DNA from: an uncultured Pelosinus sp.
GTDB taxonomy: Bacteria > Bacillota > Negativicutes > UMGS1260
Direction: 5' to 3'
DNA length: 59,301 nucleotides
NCBI GenBank assembly: GCA_900550105.1
Contig: URQW01000010.1
Coordinates: 1 to 59,301, forward strand
Positions 25,984 to 34,103 of this stretch are shown one piece after another; the first letter of the stretch is position 1, and every line of letters begins with the position of its first letter. A model generated the notes under the pieces. That model did not search any database. It had not been told where the DNA came from and saw only the letters and a list, made by a program, of their open reading frames with translations. Both the position numbers and the translations under genes were made by a program.

Positions 25984-27252
25984 TTACCGAATCACATCGG
26001 TCTTCATGTAAGGCCGCAAGACTTCCGGTACAATAACCGAACCATCTTCCTGCTGATAATTTTCTAAAATCGCCGCAACCGTACGGCCAATCGCTACGCC
26101 GGATCCATTCAAAGTATGAACGAATTCTGGTTTTGCTTTAGGCTGGCGTCTAAATTTGATATCAGCCCGTCTAGCTTGGAAATCTTCAAAGTTTGAACAA
26201 GAGGAAATTTCACGATATTTATTAAAGCTTGGCAGCCAGACTTCCAGATCGTAGGTCTTAGCTGACGAGAAGCCCACATCGCCAGTACACAATAGAATTA
26301 CACGGTAAGGCAAACCTAAAAGCTGCAGCACTTTTTCCGCATCTAGTGTCAGTTTTTCTAATTCATCATAAGAATCTTCGGGGCGACAGAATTTTACCAT
26401 TTCTACTTTATTAAACTGATGCTGACGAATGAGGCCTCGCGTATCACGGCCAGCGGCGCCAGCTTCCGCCCGGAAACAAGCGCTATAAGCGGTATACTTG
26501 AGTGGTAAGTCAGCGTCATCAAGAATCTCGCTGCGATGATAGTTGGTAATTGGCACTTCCGCTGTAGGAATTAAATAATAATCAAGACCTTCCAGCTTAA
26601 ACATATCTTCAGCAAACTTGGGCAATTGGCCCGTACCCATCATACTATCTTTATTGACAATAAAGGGCGGGAAAAATTCGGTATAGCCATGGTCGCCAGT
26701 ATGCAGATCAAGCATGAAATTAATCAACGCCCGTTCTAAACGAGAACCAAGACCTTTACAGAAGGTAAAGCGAGCTCCAGTAACCTTGCCGCCACGTTCA
26801 AAATCGAGAATTCCGAGTTTCTCGCCGACTTCCCAATGGGGCTTTGGCTCAAAAGAAAATTCGCGGGGCGCGCCCCATTTGCGGATTTCCGGATTATCAT
26901 TCTCATCTTTCCCCACTGGAACCGATGCATGGGGCACATTGGGGATGCTTTTAATAATGTCGTCAAGTTTTGCTTCCACTTCTTTGACTTGGCTGTCAAG
27001 CGAACTAATGGATTCACCAACACCGCGCATCTCGACGATGAGCGACTCAGCATCTTCGCCGCTTTTCTTTCGGCGACTGACTTCTGCTGATACGCTGTTA
27101 CGTTTACTTTTCAAAGCTTCTACTTCAGCCAGCAGCGCACGGCGCTGCTTTTCCAGCGCTAAAAAATCTTCTAGACTCATTGCTGCGCCGCGATTTTTTA
27201 AAGCTTGTTCCACTACCTCAGGATTTTCCCGTACAAATTTAATATCTAACAC
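25984..27252 (-). CDS. serS: Serine--tRNA ligase
   Basis: Class II synthetase charging tRNA-Ser (and tRNA-Sec), 422 residues, full length. The N-terminal coiled-coil arm (about 30-100) grips the tRNA long arm. The catalytic domain shows motif 2 (CFRAEAGAAGRDTRGLIRQH) and motif 3 (GSGVAIGRTVAAILEN). The start is the GTG at 27252, eight bases after AAGGAGGT; the longer open frame reads back into the T-box leader. A serine T-box upstream makes expression respond to uncharged tRNA-Ser. Confidence 0.97.
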   Translation of the reverse strand: MLDIKFVRENPEVVEQALKNRGAAMSLEDFLALEKQRRALLAEVEALKSKRNSVSAEVSRRKKSGEDAESLIVEMRGVGESISSLDSQVKEVEAKLDDIIKSIPNVPHASVPVGKDENDNPEIRKWGAPREFSFEPKPHWEVGEKLGILDFERGGKVTGARFTFCKGLGSRLERALINFMLDLHTGDHGYTEFFPPFIVNKDSMMGTGQLPKFAEDMFKLEGLDYYLIPTAEVPITNYHRSEILDDADLPLKYTAYSACFRAEAGAAGRDTRGLIRQHQFNKVEMVKFCRPEDSYDELEKLTLDAEKVLQLLGLPYRVILLCTGDVGFSSAKTYDLEVWLPSFNKYREISSCSNFEDFQARRADIKFRRQPKAKPEFVHTLNGSGVAIGRTVAAILENYQQEDGSVIVPEVLRPYMKTDVIR

Positions 27253-27285
27253 GAAGAATACCTCCTTCATAAAATAAAAAACATA

Positions 27286-27520
27286 CAAAAAACTCTCGCC
27301 CAAAAAACAGGGACGAGAGTTTTCCCGCGTTGCCACCCTTATTGACTCTATGAGTCCACTTTCATCAACGGATAACGGCCGCAAGCCGTGCAGTTTCCCG
27401 CAAGCTCCAGGGGGGATAGATATGGACTGCTGCTGGCTCGCACCTACCGCCAGTTCTCTGAAAACTGCCTCATAATCGTAGTCCTGTCATCGCCAAATTC
27501 ATCTATATTATAAGAGAAAT
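27286..27520 (-). ncRNA. T-box riboswitch of serS (serine)
   Basis: On the minus strand a stem I with CAGAGAACTGGCGGTAGGTG distal motif leads to a specifier loop after CATATC containing a TCC triplet (27414-27416), a serine codon; a TCT four bases earlier is an alternative. The T-box AAGGGTGGCAACGCGGG occupies 27324-27340, and the terminator AACTCTCG/CGAGAGTT plus T-run lies at 27286-27323. The bulge is UGGC, pairing with discriminator G73 as in tRNA-Ser. Confidence 0.93.
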
Positions 27521-27575
27521 TTTCTAGTATGTTCCTATTTTACTATATCTTACGCCTTGGCGCAAAGTTTTTTAC

Positions 27576-28451
27576 CTATTTCCGTTCTTGCTTTTGTCCA
27601 TCCAGGTAAGAAACCGCACTCAAGGCTGCGACTAAGCCTTCCCCCACAGCTTTAGCAATTTGCCAAGGTTTACCAGTACAATCACCGGCGGCAAAAACGC
27701 CAGGCACATTTGTAGCCATTTGCCTGTCCACAAGAACAACTTTATCGTCTAATTCTAATTCCGGTAACAGTGATTCCACCGGATCAGATTCACGCATAAT
27801 AAATAAGCCGTCAATCGGCAAAGCAGCCTGATCGGTCATGAGCTCAGAGACTTGTTCTTCGCCGCAGACCTTTTGCGGCTTCGCGGCAAAAACCGCAATG
27901 GCCTTATCGAGTCTCTCGTAATTCCCTTTGTATTGCGGCAAATAAGTAACGCTTTGGCAAATTTCAGCTAAGAAGTTGCTCTCCTCTTCCGCTTCGGCGG
28001 TGTAAGATACTACCGCTACATTTTTCCCGCGATAAAACATGCCGTCGCAAGTGACGCAATAGCTTACGCCGCGCCCTAACAGCTCTTTCTCTCCATCAAA
28101 GAGGTTTGCCATCATCAGGCCTGTTGCTAAAATTACACTTTTAGCCTGATAAGTTTCTTTCCCTGTGACTAACATAAAATTGGGATTTGTTGCAAAAATA
28201 TTAACAACCTTCTCTTTGACGAGAACAGGCTCGCGACTTAGGGCATGCTGCGAAAAAACATCCATCATCGCCGCCCCGGTAACATTAGGAAGACCTAGGT
28301 AGTTATCAATCTGATGGGCCTTCTGCAACTTGGGGCTAAAGGCCAAATGCTCAAATAGTAACACACTCTTATTACGATTTTTTGCTGTTAAAACAGCTGA
28401 TAATCCAGCAGGACCGCCGCCAATCACGGCAATATCAAAGACATCGGCCAT
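27576..28451 (-). CDS. Thioredoxin reductase-like flavoprotein lacking the NADPH motif (FFTR-like)
   Basis: FAD protein of 291 residues with the thioredoxin-reductase layout: FAD motif GGGPAG (11-16), redox-active CVTC (Cys132, Cys135) and a C-terminal FAAGDCTGKPWQIAKAVGEG. Where NADPH-dependent enzymes have GGGDSA, this one has VVSYTAEAEEE (about 147-157), and the downstream HRR motif is absent. That pattern is known from clostridial ferredoxin-dependent flavin thioredoxin reductases, so the electron donor is probably ferredoxin; this is inferred. AAAAGGAGG precedes the ATG. It follows the phosphatase gene by 95 bases, probably within the serine T-box transcript. No thioredoxin gene is adjacent. 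Confidence 0.85.
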   Translation of the reverse strand: MADVFDIAVIGGGPAGLSAVLTAKNRNKSVLLFEHLAFSPKLQKAHQIDNYLGLPNVTGAAMMDVFSQHALSREPVLVKEKVVNIFATNPNFMLVTGKETYQAKSVILATGLMMANLFDGEKELLGRGVSYCVTCDGMFYRGKNVAVVSYTAEAEEESNFLAEICQSVTYLPQYKGNYERLDKAIAVFAAKPQKVCGEEQVSELMTDQAALPIDGLFIMRESDPVESLLPELELDDKVVLVDRQMATNVPGVFAAGDCTGKPWQIAKAVGEGLVAALSAVSYLDGQKQERK

Positions 28452-28546
28452 AACACGACCTCCTTTTCTTAAGGGTTTCCTCTTTTTTAAGAATTAACCG
28501 CTTAAGCAAAAAAGTCCTGCAAGATAAATTATAAAGACCAACAGAC

Positions 28547-29185
28547 TTATAATCCCTTTTGTTCAATCCCGCTAAACAAAAAGCCTAAGTGAGCTGTCGA
28601 ATTCATCAATACCAACCGCCACTTGCCTTCGCTATATTCTACCACATTAATACAGGTATTATCCTGTTTCACCTGCCAAAAATGATCGAGACCAATATCG
28701 AGCATATCGCACAAAACGGCTTTGTTTACAGCATCATGGGCCACAACTAAAATCGTCTTGCCGTCATGCTTTTCTGCATAATCACGGAAGGCGGCCATGG
28801 CTCGGTCACGAACCGTGGTAATGCTCTCGCCCTCTGGCATCGTTACACCGACGACTTTGGTGCGCCACTCTTGCAGCATTTCAGGATACTCAGCGCCGAT
28901 TTCTACGGCCAGCTTTCCTTCCCATAGACCGTGATTAATCTCTAGCAACCGTTCGTCTTCATAAACAGGCCCGTCATGATAGGCCATACAGAAACCCGCC
29001 GTATCTTTGGCCCTTGATAAAGTGCTGACATAGCACAAATCAATGGGAATCTCTTTCAGCGCTTCAGCCACAGCCTTGCCCTGCGCCAAGCCGCGCTCAC
29101 TGAGTGGCGTATCAATCTGCCCTTGATAGCGCCCTTCCTTATTCCAAGTCGTTTCGCCATGCCGCACTAAAATAATTCGTACCAA
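28547..29185 (-). CDS. Histidine phosphatase family protein, possible phosphoserine phosphatase
   Basis: Phosphoglycerate-mutase-like phosphatase of 212 residues. The catalytic RHGETTWN (8-15) holds the phosphorylated His, GRYQGQIDTPLSERG follows, and the second histidine sits in VVAHDAVNKAV (about 150). The family includes cobalamin alpha-ribazole phosphatase and metal-independent phosphoserine phosphatase. Position 29 bases after an aminotransferase controlled by a serine T-box favours phosphoserine phosphatase; the cobalamin role cannot be excluded from sequence. The start is a TTG at 29185 with GGGAGG seven bases upstream. No gene for classic HAD-type SerB is in the window. Confidence 0.85.
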   Translation of the reverse strand: MVRIILVRHGETTWNKEGRYQGQIDTPLSERGLAQGKAVAEALKEIPIDLCYVSTLSRAKDTAGFCMAYHDGPVYEDERLLEINHGLWEGKLAVEIGAEYPEMLQEWRTKVVGVTMPEGESITTVRDRAMAAFRDYAEKHDGKTILVVAHDAVNKAVLCDMLDIGLDHFWQVKQDNTCINVVEYSEGKWRLVLMNSTAHLGFLFSGIEQKGL

Positions 29186-29214
29186 AATAATTCCTCCCTT
29201 AATCGTGGTGACAG

Positions 29215-30387
29215 TTAATGATCCATTACTAGCAAGCCATCAGCAAGCAGCGACAGTTGCGCCGCCTTTACGCCTTCGCCAAGGCTGCAAGGTACTTTGA
29301 GCGCTGTCAGCGTCATCTCTAGTGCGGCGATTACAAGCAGTACGTCCGTCGGCGCCACATAGCCTAAATGACCGATACGGAAAATTTTATTTTCCAACTG
29401 TTTTTGACCGCCAGCCAAGGTAATTCCGAAAAATTCGCGCATATGGCTTTGAATGGCCTTGCCGCCAATTCCCTCTGGCGCTTTTACTGCCGTAACTACA
29501 TTAGATGCTCCGGCCCCTTGCGCAAACAGCTCTAATCCTAAGGCTGTGACGCCAGCGCGAACGGCTCTTGCGAGGATTTCATGACGCCGAAAAATAGCGT
29601 AAAGCCCTTCTTCCGCAATCATGGTAAGAGATTCTTGCAAGCCAAAGAGCAGGCTTACTGGCGGTGTATAAGGATTCTGCCATTTCGCTAAAGATTTTTT
29701 AAGCAAAGCCACATCCCAATAGTATTTTGGCAAAGTGCTCGTTTCATAAGCGGCCATAGCTTTACTACTTAGCGCCATAAAACCAAGCCCAGGCGGCAAC
29801 ATAAGCGCCTTCTGGGCGCCTGTAAATACAACATCAAGTCCCCATTCATCCATTTTTAGCTCAATAGCGCCCAGGGAGCTTACAGCATCAACAATCACCA
29901 GCGCTGGATGAAAAGCCGCCGCTGCCGCTAATTGCTGCAAAGGATTCGTTATCCCTGTAGATGTTTCATTATGGGTAATAAACACGGCTTTAATTTCGCG
30001 GTTCACATCTTGCTCTAACCGTTCTTTCAAGACCTGTGGCTCAGCGGCGCAGCCCCATTCTACGGCAAGCTTTTCCACCTTTAAGCCAAAGCGCGTAGCA
30101 ATATCGGCAATGCGGTCGCCAAAAACGCCGATCGATACAACAAGCACCGTATCGCCAGGCGATAAGACGTTGACGATCGCTGCTTCCATCATGCCAGTAC
30201 CAGCCGCTGGATAAATCAATACAGGCTCTTGCGTTTGAAAGATCCCCTGCATCTCAGTACTGACTTTCCGAAACATCCCTTCATAAGCTGGGCCCCGATG
30301 ATTAATTACAGGCCTATCCATAGCTTGCAGCACTCGTTCAGGCACATTCGTCGGGCCAGGCATAAATAAAGTAGGTTTTTTTAACAT
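29215..30387 (-). CDS. Alanine/serine--glyoxylate (pyruvate) aminotransferase family protein under serine T-box
   Basis: PLP-dependent class V aminotransferase of 390 residues. It opens with LFMPGPTNVPERVLQAM and NHRGPAYEGMF, typical for the serine-pyruvate/alanine-glyoxylate group, and carries VDAVSSLGAIELKMDEWGLD followed by TGAQKALMLPPGLG, whose lysine binds PLP. The ATG at 30387 has AAGGAGA upstream; the longer frame to 30549 lies in the leader. The serine T-box implies a biosynthetic role: forming serine or phosphoserine when charged tRNA-Ser is short. A serA gene often accompanies it in clostridia but is absent here. Confidence 0.9.
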   Translation of the reverse strand: MLKKPTLFMPGPTNVPERVLQAMDRPVINHRGPAYEGMFRKVSTEMQGIFQTQEPVLIYPAAGTGMMEAAIVNVLSPGDTVLVVSIGVFGDRIADIATRFGLKVEKLAVEWGCAAEPQVLKERLEQDVNREIKAVFITHNETSTGITNPLQQLAAAAAFHPALVIVDAVSSLGAIELKMDEWGLDVVFTGAQKALMLPPGLGFMALSSKAMAAYETSTLPKYYWDVALLKKSLAKWQNPYTPPVSLLFGLQESLTMIAEEGLYAIFRRHEILARAVRAGVTALGLELFAQGAGASNVVTAVKAPEGIGGKAIQSHMREFFGITLAGGQKQLENKIFRIGHLGYVAPTDVLLVIAALEMTLTALKVPCSLGEGVKAAQLSLLADGLLVMDH

Positions 30388-30431
30388 TTTGATCGTCTCC
30401 TTATCGCTAAATTCACCAAAAAACTGCTCAT

Positions 30432-30650
30432 AAAAAAATAAAAAGCCCTCATCCCCGATAGGGACGAGAGCTTTTCCCGCGTTGCCACCCTTGTTGCTAT
30501 TACGCCAACTCACTTCGCGATAACGGGCGACTCCGTCTTGCTTTATCACTAGAAGCTCCCAGGCGGAACATCGGCACTATCCAACCGGCTTGCACCAACC
30601 GCCGGCTCTCTGTATGTCTACTGTCCAATGGGTCCTGCTCATTGCTAAGT
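30432..30650 (-). ncRNA. T-box riboswitch of the aminotransferase operon (serine)
   Basis: Minus-strand leader with distal motif AGAGAGCCGGCGGTTGGTG. In the specifier loop, CATTGG pairs with CCGATG above and CAGG with CCTG below, leaving TTCCG with TCC at 30565-30567, a serine codon followed by G. The T-box AAGGGTGGCAACGCGGG is at 30476-30492 and its UGGC bulge matches G73 of tRNA-Ser. The terminator AGCTCTCGTCCC/GGGGATGAGGGCT plus T-run occupies 30432-30476. Confidence 0.93.
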
Positions 30651-30677
30651 CTTTATACTTTTATTATAACAATTCCG

Positions 30678-30706
30678 ATTATAATGGATCTCTGTTATAG
30701 AGTCAA
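30678..30706 (-). promoter_or_regulatory. Promoter of the serine T-box operon
   Basis: TTGACT and a perfect TATAAT with a 17-base spacer on the minus strand, about 30 bases before the T-box stem I. Confidence 0.8.
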
Positions 30707-30743
30707 GTGTCTTTTCTATAAACGCAGCCTTTGCAATAAAGCG

Positions 30744-31475
30744 CTATTTTGCCAGACAAGCCCCTTTTGTTCCAGCGTGAACGGCTACGATTCCGCCTGT
30801 TAGTTCGTAACAACAGGCGTCAGCAAGCCCTGCAGCGATGAAGCTTTCCTTTACAATCTGCTGATGCGGATACAGCTTGAGCGACTCCGGTAACCAGCGA
30901 TAAGGCCCCTCTTGACCGATGCCCAGTTTCCCCAGGAAAGGCAAAACCTGTTCAAAATAGAAATAGTAAAGCTGCTTAAAACCGGGCATACTTGGCTTAG
31001 CGAGCTCTAACGAAACGACTCTCCCGCCAGGCTTCACTACTCGAACCATTTCGGCAATCACCTGCTTATAATCAGGCATATTGCGTAAGCCAAAACCAAT
31101 CGTAACTGCTTTAAAGGTATTGTCAGGAAATGGAAGTTCCATGGCGTTACCCTGTAACAACTTAATCATCGGGGCATAATCGGTTGCAGCAATATTTTCT
31201 GCTGCTTTGTCCAACATGTTCTGACAAAAATCAAAGCCAACAATCTGACCTGTCCCCATAGTCTTCGCCTGTTCTAGCGCCAACATTCCCGTACCGCAGG
31301 CCACATCCAAAGTCAAATCGCCTGGACAAAGATTAGCCTTTTCTACAGCAAAACGGCGCCAATACTTATCCTGATTAAAACTTAACGCCGAATTTAATAA
31401 ATCATATTTTGATGCAATGGTTGTAAAAACTTCATGCACATATTCTTGTTTACTGACACCGTCAAACTGCTCCAA
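30744..31475 (-). CDS. menG: Demethylmenaquinone methyltransferase
   Basis: SAM-dependent C-methyltransferase of 243 residues catalysing the last step of menaquinone synthesis. Family features are the N-terminal HEVFTTIASKYDLLNSALSFNQDKYWRR, motif I DVACGTG (about 58-64), GFGLRNMPD (about 127) and VVSLELAKP. The start is a TTG at 31475 with AAGGAGCG nine bases upstream. Menaquinone fits the cytochrome bd quinol oxidase encoded further along. It is a single gene, with no men cluster next to it. Confidence 0.94.
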   Translation of the reverse strand: MEQFDGVSKQEYVHEVFTTIASKYDLLNSALSFNQDKYWRRFAVEKANLCPGDLTLDVACGTGMLALEQAKTMGTGQIVGFDFCQNMLDKAAENIAATDYAPMIKLLQGNAMELPFPDNTFKAVTIGFGLRNMPDYKQVIAEMVRVVKPGGRVVSLELAKPSMPGFKQLYYFYFEQVLPFLGKLGIGQEGPYRWLPESLKLYPHQQIVKESFIAAGLADACCYELTGGIVAVHAGTKGACLAK

Positions 31476-31661
31476 GGCAACTCGCTCCTTTTATTTAGAC
31501 TGCATCGACAGCTTTCTTTATAATAAATAAAACTCTTTATTCTTATTTATTATACTCTCTTTGGAAAAGCTTTTTCAATCTTTCCTGGTATCGACGACAG
31601 GGAAAATTTATCCAGTGGAGAATTTTATAGATGAACTTTCGTATAAAAGGAGTGTCGTAAC

Positions 31662-32159
31662 ATGTGCGATAAAGGTTATCAGCAAGAAACAGGCAAAGTA
31701 CTTAAGCAATTAGAGAAAGGCGCTTTTCTAACGACAAGCGACGGCTCAAAGGTTAATACTATGACAATTGCCTGGGGTAATATTGGCTTTTTGTGGGGAA
31801 AACCGGTGTTTACCATTCTTGTCCGCCAGTCCCGCTATAGTAAAGAGCTACTCGATCAGCACGGCGAATTTACTGTAAGCCTTCCCTATGGCGATCTGAA
31901 AGAAGCGCTGGCGCTGTGCGGCAGCAAATCAGGCCGCGATCTTGATAAGATTACTGCTGCTAAACTCACAGCTGTGCCAGGAAAAAAAGTTGCTGTCCCA
32001 GTAATTGGTGAATGTGACCGTTTTTATGAATGTAAAGTCTTATATAAACAGACCATGGACAGCGCCGCGCTAGATGACGCTGAGCAGGACCGCTGGTACA
32101 AAAATGGTGATTATCATACCATGTATTACGGTGAAATTGTAGCAAGCTACGATAAATAA
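31662..32159 (+). CDS. Flavin reductase family protein (FMN-binding split barrel)
   Basis: Flavoprotein of 165 residues. The split-barrel fold is recognised from FLTTSDGSKVNTMTIAWGNIGFLWGKPVFTILVR-type order (positions about 22-55), followed by FTVSLPYGDLKEALALCGSKSGRDLDK. Members transfer electrons from FMN to small electron acceptors or oxygenases. AAAGGAG precedes the ATG. It stands alone between a divergent menG and a bidirectional terminator, so no partner is evident. Confidence 0.88.
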   Translation: MCDKGYQQETGKVLKQLEKGAFLTTSDGSKVNTMTIAWGNIGFLWGKPVFTILVRQSRYSKELLDQHGEFTVSLPYGDLKEALALCGSKSGRDLDKITAAKLTAVPGKKVAVPVIGECDRFYECKVLYKQTMDSAALDDAEQDRWYKNGDYHTMYYGEIVASYDK

Positions 32160-32185
32160 GTCCGATTATGAATCGGCTAAAAAAC

Positions 32186-32224
32186 AGGCTGGCAAGCCGC
32201 AGCAAAAGCTGCGCTTGCCAGCCT
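32186..32224. terminator. Bidirectional terminator
   Basis: AGGCTGGCAAGC and GCTTGCCAGCCT form the outer stem, with CAGC/GCTG stacked inside around AAAA; T-run on the plus strand. It also ends the transcript of the 613-residue unknown gene. Confidence 0.88.
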
Positions 32225-32231
32225 ATTTTTA

Positions 32232-34073
32232 TTAACTTCCCGAACGGGCTTTGAGCCAAGGTTCGCTCCAATGCCGTAAAAAAGTCTTAGCCGCTGCTTT
32301 TTCTAAATCAAAGCTTGCTGATTTAACGGCAGCTGTCAGTTGACCTGTTAGCTTTAGGAGTTGTTCATTTTCTTCTTTTCGTTCTTTTTCGAAGTCCGCC
32401 GCTTCGGCATGCTTTAAGTACAGCTGTAGACGGAATTCTGTATAAAACCGCCGCACCTGCGCCGCATATTGACTCAGCTTTTGCCCTAAAAATACAGCCG
32501 TCGAATCAGGAATAATCTCATCTTCGACTGCACGGAAAAGCGATAAAAAGCGGCTGTCAATCATTTCTATCTCTTGGCGCCACCGCTCGCCCCACTGCTC
32601 AGCTAAAGCCACAGGCAACTCTTGTTCTTCGCACTGTGCCGTCAACAAAGCCTGGTCTTGAGGCATCGTAACTGTATAGTATTCATGAAGCCGTATCTGG
32701 GCCTCAAACAGCGCTTCCATTAAAGAAAAATGAGTAATGCGCCAGCGTATTGTCTTAAGACCTTTTTCTAGGCGATCGCAAATAAAATCAAGCAAAAATA
32801 TCAGGCTGGGACGATCCTGTTTCTCTAACGCCGCCAATCGTTCTAGCACGCCCTTTGACGCTAAAACACTTTGCAGCGACTCGCCAAGCTGCGCTACATC
32901 TTGTTGCAACAAAGCGACATCACTAAGCAAATCTTGCAATGTCACACTGCACAATTCATTCAGGCAAGCCTGACGCGCTAACGCCTGTTCTTTGCCAGAA
33001 GAGGGATACACGGAAAAGTCAAAAGTCTGCGTTTTCTCAAATAACTTATGTAAGACCTGCAGCAAAGGGCCATGCTCTGCTGCATAGGCGTCAATCCCGT
33101 CATGGAGCTTATCCAACCACGTTTGCGCTAATTGATAAAATTGTAGAACTGACGTTTTTTCCGGCAACTCTACAAGATCTTGCCGACACAACCGAATCAA
33201 GTCGGGTAAAGCGTAGTCCTTTTCTAAGGGAGAACTCTCCTCTAAGAGTTTAGAATATTGTTTCATCAACTCGCGGCGCCGAACAAATTTATTAAAAATC
33301 TCTTGCTGGGCTTCGTTGTCAAAAAAAGGAAATAAACGTTGTTCCAGAAAAAAGCGTAGCAGACGTCGTTCACTCTCGAAACCATCGGGATAAAGTCGGT
33401 TATGACGATCTACCTGGAACTCATCGGTCTCAAATTTGCGATTGCAAGGATACAAGGCGCAATTAGGATAGTCCCCCGTGTTATAACTAAAATCGACCGA
33501 GGAAATAAAGCCTTCTTCCGTTTGAAATCGTATCTCTTCCTGCCATTTTTTGCGGCACAGCACCTGAAAATTAGCCGTAAAGAAAGGAAAGGAGCGATCT
33601 TCCCAGGCTAGTTTAAAATCGCGGTAAGAAGGAACAGACCAGTCACCAAGCTCATGCAGCGTAATCTGACTGACAACTTCATTTCTTTTGCCTGAAAACA
33701 GTTCAACATAATCAAGATTCGGCCATAACAGTCCTGTATGCCTGTCAAAGACCCAAAATGGATTATTTTTAAAAAAGTACCAACGCTTTTGCTTCATAAC
33801 CGCAAAAAGCTCTTCTTTTTTCCCTTTTGAACGTTCCTTTAATACAGTCCTTAGTTCATCAAGCTGACTGTCAATAATGGCTACTGTCAGCCCCGCTTGC
33901 TGCCGCTCTAGCTCTTTCTTCTCGCGTTGCACGAGCAGCGTCCGTTCCTGTTCATATAAAGTACGCAAATTCTCCACTACATCCTGCTGTGACGCCCCAT
34001 CGAGAAACTCGTTAAGCTGATAAAGCGCCTGTTCTAAAACACTCTTTCTGCCGATTAAATCGCCTGAAACCAC
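32232..34073 (-). CDS. Large cytoplasmic protein of unknown function with an Lcl-like (DUF1566) patch
   Basis: Not assigned. The 613 residues have no signal peptide or membrane helix. A coiled coil (about 35-90) is followed by a region with FWVFDRHTGLLWPN and GDWSVPSYRDFKLAW (about 105-165), resembling the T-G-L-x-W and W-R-L-P-T marks of Lcl/DUF1566 domains, usually found in extracellular proteins. The C-terminal 350 residues look all-helical and rich in Glu, Gln and Leu. The GTG start at 34073 has GGAGGGG upstream. It follows the DUF2225 gene by 30 bases in the same orientation as cydDC. A cytoplasmic scaffold or regulator is possible, but no function can be claimed. Confidence 0.75.
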   Translation of the reverse strand: MVSGDLIGRKSVLEQALYQLNEFLDGASQQDVVENLRTLYEQERTLLVQREKKELERQQAGLTVAIIDSQLDELRTVLKERSKGKKEELFAVMKQKRWYFFKNNPFWVFDRHTGLLWPNLDYVELFSGKRNEVVSQITLHELGDWSVPSYRDFKLAWEDRSFPFFTANFQVLCRKKWQEEIRFQTEEGFISSVDFSYNTGDYPNCALYPCNRKFETDEFQVDRHNRLYPDGFESERRLLRFFLEQRLFPFFDNEAQQEIFNKFVRRRELMKQYSKLLEESSPLEKDYALPDLIRLCRQDLVELPEKTSVLQFYQLAQTWLDKLHDGIDAYAAEHGPLLQVLHKLFEKTQTFDFSVYPSSGKEQALARQACLNELCSVTLQDLLSDVALLQQDVAQLGESLQSVLASKGVLERLAALEKQDRPSLIFLLDFICDRLEKGLKTIRWRITHFSLMEALFEAQIRLHEYYTVTMPQDQALLTAQCEEQELPVALAEQWGERWRQEIEMIDSRFLSLFRAVEDEIIPDSTAVFLGQKLSQYAAQVRRFYTEFRLQLYLKHAEAADFEKERKEENEQLLKLTGQLTAAVKSASFDLEKAAAKTFLRHWSEPWLKARSGS

Positions 34074-34103
34074 AGGTTTCCCCTCCTTCCAGCCCGCTAG
34101 CCG

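Noticed and set aside
26714..27277. 187-codon open frame opposite serS
   Set aside because: Serine-rich shadow of the serS coding strand; the serS frame contains all synthetase motifs.
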